Source: Drosophila miranda (lineage: Eukaryota; Arthropoda; Insecta; Diptera; Drosophilidae). Taken from it: DNA of 64,000 nucleotides. The notes below the pieces were generated by a model, which was not told the origin of the DNA, did not search any database, and saw nothing but the letters and a program-made list of their open reading frames with translations. Location of the stretch: NCBI RefSeq assembly GCF_003369915.1, contig NC_046675.1, positions 18,724,001 through 18,788,000 of the forward strand, in the 5' to 3' direction. Both the position numbers and the translations under genes were made by a program. Of the stretch, positions 1-12,571 are shown in pieces (position 1 is the first letter of the stretch; each line of letters opens with the position of its first letter).

Positions 1-1927
1 TCAGCTGAAAGCTATTCTGCTAAACTCCAACCTGACAGTGGTTGCCTCGGCCGAGGTGAAGTTCGACAGCGACTTGCCGGAGTTTCGAACCAGTGGTGGA
101 GTCAGCCCCGGACCCAACAAACATGAGTACGTCCAGGCCTAAGCACCTAAACCTGAGTGTCCTAAACTCCTATACACGACCTTATTCATCAGATTCTTTG
201 TGCAGCCAGTGATGTGGGTGAAGGCCGTGGACATTGTCTTGGACCGTTTGGTGATGCAGGAGGCTGATTTAAGCACTGTTGCAGCCATTTCTGCTGCGGG
301 ACAGCAGCATGGTTCCTTGTACTGGTCAAAGCACGGAATTTCAGCTTTGCAAAGCCTTGATCCCGAAAAGTTTCTCCACGCACAAATCGATGACTCGGCA
401 TTTGTGGTCAACCGCACGCCCATTTGGATGGATGCGTCAACCACTAAGCAATGCCTGGAGATGGAGACTGCCATTGGGGGGCACACCCAGATGGTTCAGC
501 TGACGGGCTCCAAGTGCTACGAACGTTTTACTGGACCGCAGATACGTAAGATCTACCAGCAGCGCACTCATGCCTACGAGGATGCCCAACGAATCTCACT
601 GGTCAGCAGCTTTTTGGCCTCACTCTTTTTGGGAAGTGTGGCACCGATCGACTTCAGCGATGGCTCCGGCATGAACCTGCTGGACATCCGCGAAAAAGCC
701 TGGTCCAAGGCCTGCTTAAATTCGTGTGCACCTGACCTGGATGAGCGTCTCGGTCAGGCGGTCAGTGCCAATACTGTCCTTGGCGGCGTTTCAGAATATT
801 TTGTGAAGCGCTTCTGCTTTCCGGCGTCATGCCAAGTCGTCGCTTGCACCGGAGATAATCCTTCGGCCTTGGCAGGAATGCTAGTGGACAATGACTGGTT
901 AAGCGTATCCCTTGGCACTAGCGACACTTTAATGATGAGTTTTGAGAAGCCCCCCATCTGGGAGGAGGGCCATGTGTTGTGTCATCCAACGCAGACGGAC
1001 GAGTTCATGGGACTGTTATGGTAGGCCGGCATTGTGGAAGGATAACGACACACTTACATTTGCTCATCCAGTTTTAGAAATGGCTCCTTGGTCCGTGAGG
1101 CTATGAACAATGTGGAGGCTGGAGGAAATTGGGTGAAGTTCAACGAGCTTCTTGAATCGACACCGCGCGGAAACTTCGGCAATATGGCCGTGCATTTCAA
1201 CGACATGGAAATTATTCCCAAGGCAAAGGGCACATTGCGATGGAATAAGGATTGTTTGCCCAACTCCCCGGATGCTTCCAAGGGTGTAATAAAGTAAGTC
1301 ATTGAATATTTTAGTAGCTGGAAGCCTCTGTCATCTTGATAGCTATCCGTGGTTCGTTATGTTTTGACATTGCAATAACTAACTCTGGGTACCAGGCTTA
1401 CATATACTGTATTCTAAGCATGTGTCTTACCAATTCTTTCTGATTGAACAGATTTAGCTCACCTCAAATCGAAATTCGTGCCTTAATCGAGGGCCAAATG
1501 CTTCATCATCGAGCTGTGGCCGAAGACATGGGATTCCAGTTTGGGACAAACACAAAAGTCCTTGCTACTGGCGGAGCGTCAATAAACAAGTCTATTCTCC
1601 AAGTAATCGCTGACGTGTTCAACGCGCCCGTCCATATTCAGGTAAGTTCGCACTACACTTTGCATTCGTGTAATCGAAATTACCATTTTTCAGAACGAGA
1701 GTGAGGCTGCCCTAATGGGGGCCGCCTACAGAGCTTCCTATGCTCTGTATCTGCATGAGCTTGATCAAACTGTTCCTGCCCTCAGTTATCGCGACCATGT
1801 CCTCAGCCTAACGTCCAACAATCTGCAGCTTGTTTGCGAACCACACAAGGATAGCGAATCAATTTACGCACCAATGCTCGAGCGATACAAGGCCATGGCC
1901 CACATCCTGCAAAGCGGAATCCTGTGA
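1..1927 (+). CDS. CG3534: Xylulose kinase (D-xylulokinase), 5' end outside the window
   Basis: FGGY-family sugar kinase that phosphorylates D-xylulose to xylulose 5-phosphate in the cytosol (glucuronate-xylulose route feeding the pentose phosphate pathway). The window starts inside an exon. Exons by phase: ..2-126, 193-1020, 1072-1293, 1452-1641, 1694-1927; all junctions are GT-AG and keep one frame. Visible landmarks are the FGGY N-domain segment MWVKAVDIVLDRL followed by AAGQQHGSLYW, the SLGTSDT phosphate-binding turn near 905-925, and the C-domain ATGGASINK turn near 1562-1588 followed by the short helix ending APVHIQ. The C-terminus is complete (stop at 1925-1927). It converges on Sf3a1 with only about 250 bases between the stop codons. 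The assignment to xylulokinase rather than another FGGY kinase rests on similarity to animal XYLB from memory; the CG3534 name is the fly orthologue I associate with the Sf3a1 neighbour. Confidence 0.88.
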
Positions 1928-2175
1928 GCGACGGAACAAGGAACCCAAGGCCACATTTTATACTCCAAAGCATTTCCGACTTACTTTTTACTTTTATATT
2001 CCACCTGACACTAATAAGTAGAACTAAAGTGCAATTAACAAAATTCTGTGATCGAGAATTTATTAAAAATGTATGCGAAACCATAACTGATAAATTTCTA
2101 CATATGGAGCACAGCACTCTGCACACGGCCATGCTGGGCTGGGACCTATTCGTCCCATTTTGTCTCCAACTCGGC

Positions 2176-5160
2176 TTACTTCTTGCGGCCGCCGCGTTCC
2201 TTCACCTGCAAATGCACTGTCATCCCGTTTAGCAGATTGTAGAACGCCATCGAATTGCTGTCTTTGAAGAACATTCCCTGAAAATCGATTCTTGTATAAT
2301 TACGTCTAGCCAATATACAAAAACTCAACGCTTACCTCGTAGAAGATTTTTTGCTTGGCCGGAGGCATGCCTGTTTCATCTTGGAGCTTCGCCTTGAGGT
2401 TTGCGATAGGGTCAGTGAGTGGTAGTGTTACAGCGATCATCTGTCCGTTTAGCTTCCACTCGGACTTATCCGAGTTCGGCACAAGAACCTGGATGGTGAC
2501 GGGGCTCTGCAAGTGCGAGGAAAAGGAACACAAAAGGAGTTATTATCGATTGGACTGTTCAGTGAAAACATAAAAGGAAGGCTAGCTTTGGGGACCGAAG
2601 TTCTTAACACAAACTATGGCATATAAGTATACTATTTGCAGCAAGAAATTGAGTGTTTGCACAGATAAAGCAGTGCATCATTTTTTAGGATTCGACAGTT
2701 GATGCTGACCAAAAAAGCAAATGGTTTGCATGTGGCCAAGTAAAAATATTAAATAAAACAGTCGGTAGCTGACCTTGTGCGTGGAAATGAACTCCGCTTC
2801 CGGGATTAGATTGTCCTCGGAGCGCAATTTCTTTGTGGGCGGCTCTTCCTCCACGGACATTAGATCGACTGGCGGTGCCGGTGAGATTTGCGAGGGTCCT
2901 CCAGTGGACTGCATGTTCATATAGCCTCCAGTGCCAGGGCCAAATGGAGTTTCTGCAAGAGAAACACGTTAAAATTGAGGAATTCTAGTTGGATATATTT
3001 TACTGCATACGCATCATGAGAGGTCGCAATTGCATCATCATGACCGGATTAGCCTGCGCCTGGGACTGCTGGTGGTGATGGGATGGATGCTGGTGTGTCT
3101 GGTGCTGCGGTGTAGATTGGTGCTGCTGTGGCGGATGATGGTGGTGCAGATTGTGGTGAGCGTGGTGGCCACCGCCTTGATGATGCTGACTCTGGCCATG
3201 GTTGTGTTGGGGCTTAGAAGACGGCTGTGGCGGAGCCGATAGCGTTGCTTTATTTCCGACAGGCTTTGGGCCAATCTTTTCCTTTTCCTCATCTGGGAGC
3301 AGTCCCTTAACCTTGTGTATTTGATGGATTTGGTCCTCCAGAGTGATGTTGGCACGCGCCGCTCTAGTAGCTGCCTCAACACTGGAAGTGTGGCCGTCCC
3401 AGGTAACGCGATCATCCTTTTTGGTCTCTTCTTCGCCAAGTTTTTTTCCAATAACTGTTTCCTCGTCGCCAACACCAAAAATATCGGTACGCCTCTCTGC
3501 CAACTGCTTCAGGCTTGCCTCGATGGCAGTACCTGCAGCGAAGACATTGTCCTGGTTGATTTTCTCGACAGTGTGCTTGTCCCGCTGCTCCACCCATCGC
3601 GGATCCAGTAGACCAATGCGCATGTGCTCCGACACCTTGGAAGCCGGGATCTTTTCGCCAGTAATTGGGGAAATAAGGTACTCATCCGTGGGCAAGGGGG
3701 CTGCCTTGGGTTGGGTGGCCTTGGGGTCATACTTCTTGACCACAACCTTGTCGTGTGTAGGCGGCAACATGGGGGCCACCGTGGGCTGCAGTTTGGCCAC
3801 CGGCGTGTCCTCGTCACTCGACGCTTCGTCCATGTCCTGCACCTGAGTATTGTCCCGTTTGGCGCCAACTGGCTGGTTATATGATGAAACGTTCTTCATT
3901 TGGATGCCCACTCTGTTCTCCATTTGCGACAGCTTGAGGCCACTCTCCAAATGGCTAGCCACCTGAGAGTCGTCTTCTTCGTCGGATTCGATTTGCATTT
4001 CTATATCCCCCTCCTCTTCCATGAGGCGCTCTTCCATGAGGACTCTGGCACCGACCTCATCTGGATTGGTAGGCGGGGGAAAGTTGCCTGACTCGAATGG
4101 TTGATAGTCCACGGTCTCTACAACCACAAAATCATGCCAGTCAATCTGGGCGTATGCTACACGTTCTCTCTCAATTTTTTCCTCTTCACGACGGCGTTGC
4201 GCCTCCTGGTGGCGTTGCCAGTTGGCGCGGTATTTCACCTGCTCCAGTACCTGGTTCATGCTGCTTCGCCCTGGGGCGCTCTCTGTGCGAAGTTTTCCGA
4301 GTAAATCCTTGGGTGGTATGAGCACTTTCGTATACTGCTCCAATAACTTGGTGAAGTACTGAAAGAGCGAGTGCTGCGGTCTCAAAAAATCAAATTGAAA
4401 GTTTCGCTGCTCCCGACTCATCAGATTGGTAAGAAACTGTCGCCCATTGCGGGCCACAAACTGAGCAGTTAGCTTCACAATGTCTCTGAAAGAGATTCAA
4501 TTACTAAGTAGTGGGCCACTGATTCTATGTCCAAAGTCACTCACAAGTCCAATGCCGAAATCGAAGGAGGATCAGCAATAAACTCAAACTCTTGTGGAGG
4601 CTCCTTGGGTACAAATTGCTGCTCCACAACTTGCTTCAAAAGTTCCTGCTGCCGCTGCTGGGCAGCACTCGTGACCGCGGTTAGTTGTTTGATGGCTGTT
4701 ATGCCGGCATCTGAAATATTATTGACATAGAATAAAAAATCGCAATTTATTGCTGTCTTTCGCGTACCATTTCCCTCTCGAAACTCGTTCACCTTGTGCC
4801 TGTAGTAGGCATGATAGGGATCTCCACCGTTCAGAAAGTTGAACTTTGGGTTCCCCAGCTCATTTTGCCGGATGCGTGCCTCAAACTCAGGTCCATTGCG
4901 TGCTACAAAGCTTGCGGTCTTGTCAACGATATCTAATTTTTAAACTTTTCTTACTGAGTATGTGGAAAACAAACTATATTGGCAATAACGTCTACAAATG
5001 TACACTAAAACAAGTATAAATAGGAAAACTATATTGTTTTGTAAAGGATGCTTCTAACTTCTGGCGGCGGGTATATTATGCCAATAATTGGTCCGGACAT
5101 TGGCTTCGATTGATCATTTCCGAACTGCTCGTCGGTAGCGTCTACATCTAGAGTTGGCAT
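2176..5160 (-). CDS. Sf3a1: Splicing factor 3a subunit 1 (SF3A120)
   Basis: U2 snRNP component (SF3a complex) needed for pre-spliceosome formation in the nucleus. Exons on the minus strand: 5160-5052, 4932-4768, 4710-4545, 4485-3011, 2952-2774, 2506-2336, 2277-2176; about 788 residues, close to the usual 790. The start ATG at 5160 gives MPTLDVDATDEQ and then PIIGIIYPPPEVR. Two SURP modules follow: the first contains FVARNGPEFEARI, the second contains FVARNGRQFLTNLM. The middle carries acidic and Pro/His/Gln-rich stretches (His-rich run near 3060-3200). The C-terminus is a ubiquitin-like domain (EWKLNGQ, PLTDPIANLKAKLQ, then NLLNGMTVHLQVKERGGRKK), the branch that contacts U1 snRNA in the human protein. 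Intron 1 does not have a GT donor; it fits a U12-type site with GC (separate entry). The promoter lies at about 5.29-5.34 kb. Confidence 0.95.
4933..5051 (-). other. Sf3a1: Sf3a1 intron 1: candidate U12-type intron with GC-AG ends
   Basis: Joining PPPEVR to NIVDKTASFVARNG, the order conserved in animal SF3A1, requires exon 1 to end at 5052 and exon 2 to begin at 4932. The intron then starts GCATCCTTT and ends TTAG. The U12 5' splice site consensus is RTATCCTTT, so eight of nine positions match, with C for T at +2. The 3' end (AAGTTTAAAAATTAG) has no polypyrimidine tract, as expected for the minor class, but a good TTCCTTAAC branch site is not visible. No GT donor in the area gives an open frame. 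Confidence 0.6.
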
Positions 5161-5283
5161 TGCACTTGAAAACTCCTTATTTTATTGATAAAATGATAAA
5201 ATTTATGGATGAAAATATGCTTCTTCGTGAGAAGATTAGAGGTGGCAGAAACTCGATAGCAATCTGTTTTTTAAACATCGGTT

Positions 5284-5338
5284 CCACTATCGATGGTGGT
5301 CGCTTGTCATATATTTCGCTAGCGGCACAGTGTGACCA
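5284..5338 (-). promoter_or_regulatory. Sf3a1: Sf3a1 housekeeping core promoter motifs
   Basis: Read on the minus strand, 5338-5328 is TGGTCACACTG, a perfect match to the fly core-promoter motif 1 consensus YGGTCACACTR. A near-DRE (TATCGATG, seven of eight) lies at 5288-5295. Both are 130-180 bases upstream of the Sf3a1 ATG and there is no TATA box, which fits a broadly expressed splicing gene. The start site itself cannot be placed. Confidence 0.6.
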
Positions 5339-6748
5339 GATGTGCAGGCACTGCAGCGCATTAAGCTGTTTTTTGTTCAAAATGTTTAATGAAAAGTTTT
5401 AATGTACAATTTTTATGAATTGTAGTTTGGTGACTATTTATTACTGGCGTCGTTCTAGTTCCAACAATATTGGATAAATCTATACTTGCCGGACATGTTG
5501 ATGATCTCGATAAAAATTAATAAAATTAAGAAATTATAAAAATTCTATATTATCGGCCTTTATTTGACTGCCATGAAACTTTCTAATCGGAATATATCCG
5601 ATGATTTTTTGTGAAATTAATCGGTTATAAGGTTTTGTCTTTGTTCAACCGGCTGCAACCGAATTTTATTCAATGCCTATTTTTCCCAACAAAATTTATT
5701 TTCCGATTTTTCTGTTATTCATCGGTATCTTATTTAGATTGACATACTGGTTGGCTTTATTTTTTTTTAGTTTGAGGGCTTTTAAATTGTCATAATTTAA
5801 ACAAATGTGACATATGACCTGCTTTCAAACGGATTCAGCCCAACTTCCATCGTATACAACAGTACAACTTTGGGTGGAACGATATAAATCCTAACCAGGC
5901 GCGGTCATCATAGTAATTGCGATTGAGATTGAGCAGCCAGTTTTTCCAACCATAGAAAAAAAGCGCGAGAAAGGCGACAAACTTGAATAAACTATTTAGT
6001 TTGAGTGGCTAGGCTTCACTATCAATAATGTCCGCAAGATGCATGCTGTGCCGCGATTAAACACTATGGAACGAAAACAGCATCGTGACGATTTTCAAAA
6101 AAGAGTTTGTGGCTATTTCACAGCAATAAAACAGATTTTTGAGTTTAATTTATTATCTTACAAGTTTATAATTGGGAAGTTCGACGATTCTTACTACAAA
6201 TAGGAGCTGTTTCTGGGAAAAGTGTACCGAGTAAAAGAAAAATATTTGAAAAAAAAATGTTCTGATCGATAAGATCAGATACTTTAGTGCCACAAGTATG
6301 GTGTTGCTAGCAGCTATAGGGGTGTTTACTTTGCAGAGCTTTATTGAATTTAAACAATTTTCTACTAAGTGCCCAAGCTGGTGTCTTACACTCGCAAGTC
6401 GACTTGTTATTGCCGAGAGAGAATTCGCTCCCAGTCTGATTATGACGCTCATTGTGCCTGATAAATGATCAGTTCAGCGGTTCGAGCTTGTAGAAATTTT
6501 CATGTATTCAGTAGTCGTCTATGAGCTGCTCTCAACCGTTGACGTCCCAATCAAGTTATCAGAATAGCTCTGAGTAGCTTCTTCTGAAACGCAGTTCGCG
6601 CTACTTCCTTATCAGTCACTTGCTACGTGACTTAAATTACATTTATATATGTGTTGATCCGCGTTTATGTAGGCGCATCTGTGAATCACATAAAATCCCA
6701 TTTTTGTTTTTAAGGAATCCATATTCTCAAACAAAGAACAGCAGTGAA
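5339..6748 (+). promoter_or_regulatory. Intergenic region upstream of Irc with several GATA motifs
   Basis: No supported coding region. GATA-type motifs occur at 6268-6273 (GATAAG), 6460-6465 (GATAAA), 6556-6562 (TTATCAG) and 6608-6613 (CTTATC), all within 500 bases of the Irc start codon. GATA factors drive many fly midgut genes and Irc is known as a gut gene, so these are reasonable candidate enhancer sites. A TTATATATG at about 6640 could serve as a TATA element. The stretch 5.4-6.2 kb is AT-rich with nothing else recognisable. Confidence 0.35.
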
Positions 6749-9700
6749 ATGTGCCTAACCATCTACCTTTGCATGCTGACTGTTGTAATAGGCACGTCAG
6801 CATCTTCTTTGACTAATCGGTTGGAGCTCACACATCGTAAGTCCAAGAACTTGAGAAACATTATCAAAAACGATTTCTGAAACCCAAAAATCTTTAATTT
6901 TTTAAAGTGTATGTTTAGTATTCTAGAACTTAAACTTCTCTAGTCTTTAAAATATATGTAAAATGTATTATATTTACTTTGTATTCGATTAATAAATTAA
7001 TACTATAATATAATACAAAAAGCAAAATAAGGGACTTCGACCCTATAGGTGTACTACATTCGAACTTAGGTCTTACTTTGATGATTTCTGTGACGCACAT
7101 TAAGAAAATTTACAAACTACATTTTTGTAAAGTTCTACTAGCCGATGCTGACTTTGATGCGAAGTACAAGTTTCGAACAAACGAAGGAAAATATTCCATT
7201 AAAAGGTTAAGCCGAAAAAGTACTTCCTCAGTTTATCAATTGAGCTGATTGCTAATGGTCAAGTATTCTTCGTTCGTGTCAATTCTGTAAACAAAGATCT
7301 ATGTAAGTATCTCAGTTCAACTTAAAACAGATTCACACATGGGAATGAAGTCGGCTCTCCTGACATGTTAAATTTGACATGAGGTCGTGACTGAAAATGT
7401 GCGATGAGTTGAAATATGTACAAGATGGAATTTTCTGTATGAAATCCGTACAATTTTCATCCCACAAACTCCCACAACAAAACGAGTTGTTATATCTTTA
7501 TAATATTGACTATTTCTCACTGGTCTATATCTGAAATACAAAACTGTACTCAAATTCACGTATTAGACGTATTCTAATGCAATGTAAAAATCCCAAGCTT
7601 TTATTCTTAAAAGGAGATCATTTATCATTTAATTTAAGGAAGGAAAACTCTGCACTAGAACATAATTCTAACATTCTGAATCCGCTTAACCGCGTTTTTT
7701 TAATTTTTCTCTTGCACTTAGTTCACTTAGGAAAATAGGTGCATGGCTATTATAATTTAAAGGTTGATTTACAATTACAATTTACAAGCCGAAACCTATG
7801 TTATAATATGTTCGAGTCTTAATTTTTTAGCACGACAAGCTTTAAGGCCGGATGTACAAGCGCACTTAGACGGGCTTTCATCGGAAAAATGGCAGGAGCT
7901 CGTAAGTTCAGGCTTGGACTCGATCAACAGACAAAAAAGGTTCGTAAAAATGCATACGATATTTAATCAAATAAATACGATTTTTTCTACATACCCTGAT
8001 CGAGACGACTGGCTGGCCCTGTCACCAGAAACTGTGTCAAATAACTGTGATAGTTCCCAAAGATAATACAACATTTCCAACAATTTATATGTTAAACAGA
8101 AACTTGGAACGCACAGAAAGGGCATCTTAAATCCATTGATATCACTCAAGGGTGTAATAATAAATACGTCAATTCTCGACTTGTCATTTCAGACTGGAGG
8201 AAAATCTTCTGAGATCAGATATTACTGTCCGAAACGGAAGTCTCTCACATGTGCAGCTTCTGGACACATTGCCCAACAACGCATCAAAGGAAGACAGCGA
8301 AATTGCCCTAAAGATCCTCAAGGCTAGTCTCTTCGTCTATAACACCCAGTGTCTGCCCCATGAGATTGAAGGTGACGAGTGTCGAACATATCTGGAAAAC
8401 AAGCCACTGCCTGAAGGAAGCGTTCTTCGATCCGAATGTCTTAAGCTGCTGAAAAGCAAAAGGTACGGTCATCATTCATACAGGAGGCTGCTTGTCCACC
8501 ACTACAAGAACGGATTCTATGAGGTACGTGTTGAAAGTTGGATAGCAATGGGTTCACTTATAGACTTTGATGCTCCCAGATTTTTACCGAGGATCGATTG
8601 CCGGCTGCATGGTCTATTAGTATGGGACTTTATGAGCCCGACAACATTCAGAAGGTGAAACAGGCGCGCGACCAAGCAAATGGAGACCTTAATTTGGGAA
8701 TAGCGCAATGGGCGCAGTTTGTGGAACACGATCTTAGCAAGCCCGTTTCACAATCTATGAGTAAGTTAATACCAAGGGCAGTTTGCCATATTTTATAGTC
8801 AACTTCTTAGTCTAATTCTAGACGGAAGACTTTACAAGTTTCAACATCATCTAAAGAGTATTTCATTTGAGGACTTATATTTTCGCAGGCAATGGATCTC
8901 CGATAGAGTGTTGTAACCGTGATCAAAATAAACTTCAACCAAGACACAATCATCCGGCCTGTGCGCCAATTATATCCCAGGTCAGCGGGAAGTACGGCAG
9001 GCCAAACTGTCTAAATTATGTAAGGAGCGCCCTTGCGGTCGGACCGACTTGCAATTTTGGCGGCGCTGAACAGGTGGGTACACTTGGATCCTTGTCTCGC
9101 ATGTTTGATGTTTGATGTTTTAATTTATATCCGCCAATAGCTAAACCAGGCCACAGCATACTTGGATTTGTCGCAACTATATGGCTTCACGCCTATAGCC
9201 GAGAGGAAGATGAGAACATTCGTTCGCGGAACACTGAAGTCAACATCAAATGGTGCACACCTAAATGACCTTCTGCCAATGACCGCCGATACGGACGACA
9301 AGGGACACTCGTTCTGTGCATGGGGGGCAAGTGCAAATGCAACATGTTTTGCGGCAGGCGACTCTCGGGTTAACAGCAATCCTTACTCCATATTGGTTTA
9401 CACAATCTTCATGCGCAACCATAACCGTCTTGCCGCCGAGCTGCTGGAGCGAAATCCAGACTGGAGCGATGAGCAGCTTTTTCAGTCGGCCAAGACCGTG
9501 AATGTGGATATCTACCGACGCGTGATCATGAGGGAGTGGCTGCCGGAAGTGCTCGGATCGCGACTGGCCTCAGAGGTACTGGCTACGTCTCCACCAATAA
9601 GTCGCCAAAACGCTCCTGAGATATCTAACGAGTTCGGAGTGGCTGCTAGCCGCTTCTACTTCTCGATGCTACCCAACGAGCTCCATAACCTGGTCAAAAA

Positions 9701-10764
9701 TGGCGACGATGACTATGTTCGAAAGTAAGTTGCTTCACTATATGACTGACTGCGTTACAAATCTTTCATTTTCAGCAAAGTGCTGCCTCCAACTAACCTT
9801 TTCGTGCTGAAGGATGAAATTTTCAGACCCCGACTTCAGTACACGGCAAAAAAGCTAGACGAAATCCTTCATAGTGTACTCAATCAACGTGCCATGAAAA
9901 TGGATTCCTCATATGCGGGTGATGTAAGGTATAATATCTCAATCGATGCAACGCTCTAAGCATTGTCGCCTTGCAGGTCGTTTGGCACGAGAGCACGAAA
10001 CCAACACATGCTGATATTCTAGCCTTCGATGTTCAGCGAGGCAGGGACCACGGTCTGCAACCCTATTATAAATACTTGGAACTGTGCAGCCACATTAAAC
10101 AAGTGACAGGCTGGAGTGATTTCGAACAATTTATACCCAAAAATGTACGACTTTTTGTCTAAAATGTCTTACATTTTATAGTAAAATGTCAATCTACTGT
10201 TCATTGAAAGGTGTTGAATAAGCTAAAAAACATATATGCTAGTTGGACTGACGTGGACCTAATTGTGGGCGGTATTGCAGAGCGGCCTTTGAACGGAACT
10301 GTCGGTGCCACCTTCAGCTGCATACTTTGTAAGCAATCATATAATCTCTTGTTTTTTTTACTTTAATCCATGAGTTCTTATTTAAGCCGAGCAATTTGCG
10401 AAGGTGCACCAGCGACATCTGCAAGATCCAGATCTCCCGCCCTGGGCCGCTTCGTTGTTGGAGGAGTATCGTTACATGAACGGGAGCAAGCTCTTGTGCC
10501 TGAACTCTGAATTGAGGGCCACGCCGCAGAATATCTTCCAGTTGCCTTCCGCAAGGTCAGTGTATGGTGACACTACAGCAGCGCCTTTGTCACCTGTTTT
10601 ATGAGCTGAGTCATAGCATAATGCGTACTTTGATTTCATTTGATATCTACTTGAGTACCCTTTTGATAAGCTGGCCTGCAGTAATTACCTACGCCTAATA
10701 ATAGACTTTCTTTCTTTTTTTTCTTCACAGCAATCTACTGATCGATTGCGACAATGTGGTCTAG
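6749..10764 (+). CDS. Irc: Immune-regulated catalase, secreted animal haem peroxidase family
   Basis: In flies this extracellular enzyme removes H2O2 in the gut during host-microbe interaction. Exons: 6749-6836, 7831-7939, 8193-8523, 8580-8760, 8889-9073, 9141-9724, 9776-9923, 9977-10144, 10211-10328, 10387-10555, 10731-10764; 704 residues against about 697 in melanogaster. Exon 1 encodes a hydrophobic signal peptide (MCLTIYLCMLTVV..). An alpha-helical N-terminal region precedes the peroxidase domain: RRLLVHHYKNGFYE, distal His in AQWAQFVEHDLS, ECCNRD, calcium-loop YLDLSQLYGF, GDSRVNSNP, MRNHNRLAAEL, and near the end DILAFDVQRGRDHGLQPYY. Oddity: at the proximal haem-ligand position (AASRFYFSM, residue 472) Phe replaces the His seen in related peroxidases. 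Exon 1 is inferred from phase and signal-peptide character and sits 1 kb upstream of exon 2. Confidence 0.9.
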
Positions 10765-12571
10765 CGGATGGCACAAAAAGAGTTGCCCCCGAACACCCGG
10801 ATGATTTAAGATGTTGTTACTAAGCTCGTATAATTATGAACTATGTATTTTGATACTTTTAATGGACCTATACGTATGAAACAGGACCAATATCTAAAAT
10901 CTAAAGTCATATTTCCATATTTCAATTGTTCGCTTTTCAGGCACATTTTTTTAATATGTTGTGGGTTTTTTTTAAAACAATACGAGTAGTAAAAATGTTC
11001 GAATTTACAGAATAATTTGCAAGATCTCAACAAACATGCCTGAAAAGTTGTCATAAGAAAATGTTCATATGCTAGAAAATGTCGAGATGGAAAGCTGTTA
11101 TATGAATGATTAATACTGAAAATTCGCATATTGAATTCTTCAGAGATATTTGTGTGGTTTTGAACACTAATGGAAGATATGGCTTTTACTAATCAATTAA
11201 AATACGTTGATCTATATGTATTGAAAATATACCATGTTTTATACAGACGCGGGTGCAGACCTTTCTGTCTGTTTGAAGATATGCTACAAATGTTTGAAAG
11301 GAATTCGTAGAAGCGATTTCTAACACCAACACCTGCTTATCTAACACTGACTCGTTGATTGGGTGCTTTGGGTTTCGGGGACGACTGCTGACCGTTTGAT
11401 GCGATCACCTTGTGCGGCCGATACTGGGACCCACATCCAACAGAAATATCAAACGGCGAGCTCTCCGTGGTTGTAGGCAAATACACAGCTATTTCTGTTA
11501 TTTTTCAGCAGGGACGGTCGGAGCTGATAAGATTGCCAATAGTGCCAATGTGTATCAAGCGATACACAACACAATCGCGGCACAAGCGAACGCAGAGATA
11601 AAACGAACTTTTGCTTTTGCCCTAGCTGGTCTCGAATCTCGAACATACACACAACTGAAGCAATTTCAGGCAATCAATTAATATACGGGACGGTGTGCAT
11701 GGGAGCCAGCTGATATTACGGCGAAGCGTTGGTGTGGGCCCTGCCGTTACCAGTTAGTTTGAGTTCGAATTTGATTCGCAGCGGGTCGAAAGTGGAAGTT
11801 TGGCCAGGAGCATCGTAGAAAATCGTGTGAAGCACAAGGTAACCAATTGCTCGTCTCGCGTTCCAGTACTCGTATCTAGACTCGTAAATCAAGATCCAGA
11901 ATATTGGCCGAAGACCGCTTTGCCCCAGCAAACCCCTTTTTGCGATACCATTGTTTGCTTAGTATCTTGAGGATCTGATGTCATACCAGTAGAAGCAATA
12001 AATCTGCAGCTTTTACTAATTGGAACATAATCACAAAAAAAAAAAAATTATGACGATTTACTACTTCTTTTCGGGTCTTTATGTAATTTGCTTTCATTAA
12101 AGATTGCTTCATGCGCCAGGAATTTCCTGGCGAGTGTGATAGCGGAAAATGTATAGCAATTCAGCAAGGTACAAAGCCATTCGAGAAGGTGGTGCTGAGT
12201 TTCTCTTATCTAATCGGAGCACACAGCTACTATACAGCCAAATGCCACAAGTGAACCATATGAATATACCCTTCAATATGTGCAGATGTACATATGTATA
12301 CATTCATGTATATATAAATAAGCTTGCAAAGAGCGATCTTTCATTTACAATAGCTTCTCTTAAGCTCTGATTTCGCATTGCATTATCGCACTTCGGCAAA
12401 ATGGTCAAAGCAGGCTACAGAACCTTGAAATATTTCCGACCCATATCACTTATGAATGGGTAAATATCCAAAAAGATAGGCATGCAGTTATAATATAATT
12501 GAGAATATATAAGTGGCTTACTCAGCCTGTGCATTTCATTGGAATCTACATTCTATTGTATATTCTACAGG
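10765..12571 (+). other. Irc 3' flank and probable 5' leader of the EPS8-like gene
   Basis: No coding region supported. The downstream gene's start-codon exon begins right after an acceptor (ATTCTACAG, ending at 12570), so its 5' UTR starts further left. A candidate leader exon is about 11751-11838: it begins with an initiator-like CCAGTTAGTTT and ends in a donor CACAAG/GTAACC at 11839. This leader is inference. The rest is AT-rich DNA with short CATATGTA-type repeats near 12.27-12.32 kb. Confidence 0.35.

Noticed and set aside
3030-4321. Frames antisense to the large Sf3a1 exon
   Set aside because: Shadows created by low-complexity His/Gln/Pro and acidic coding sequence.
5052-5056. Ordinary GT donor (GTTAGA) for Sf3a1 exon 1
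   Set aside because: Using it shifts the frame after the junction and drops conserved residues; the GC U12-like site one codon downstream restores the conserved sequence.
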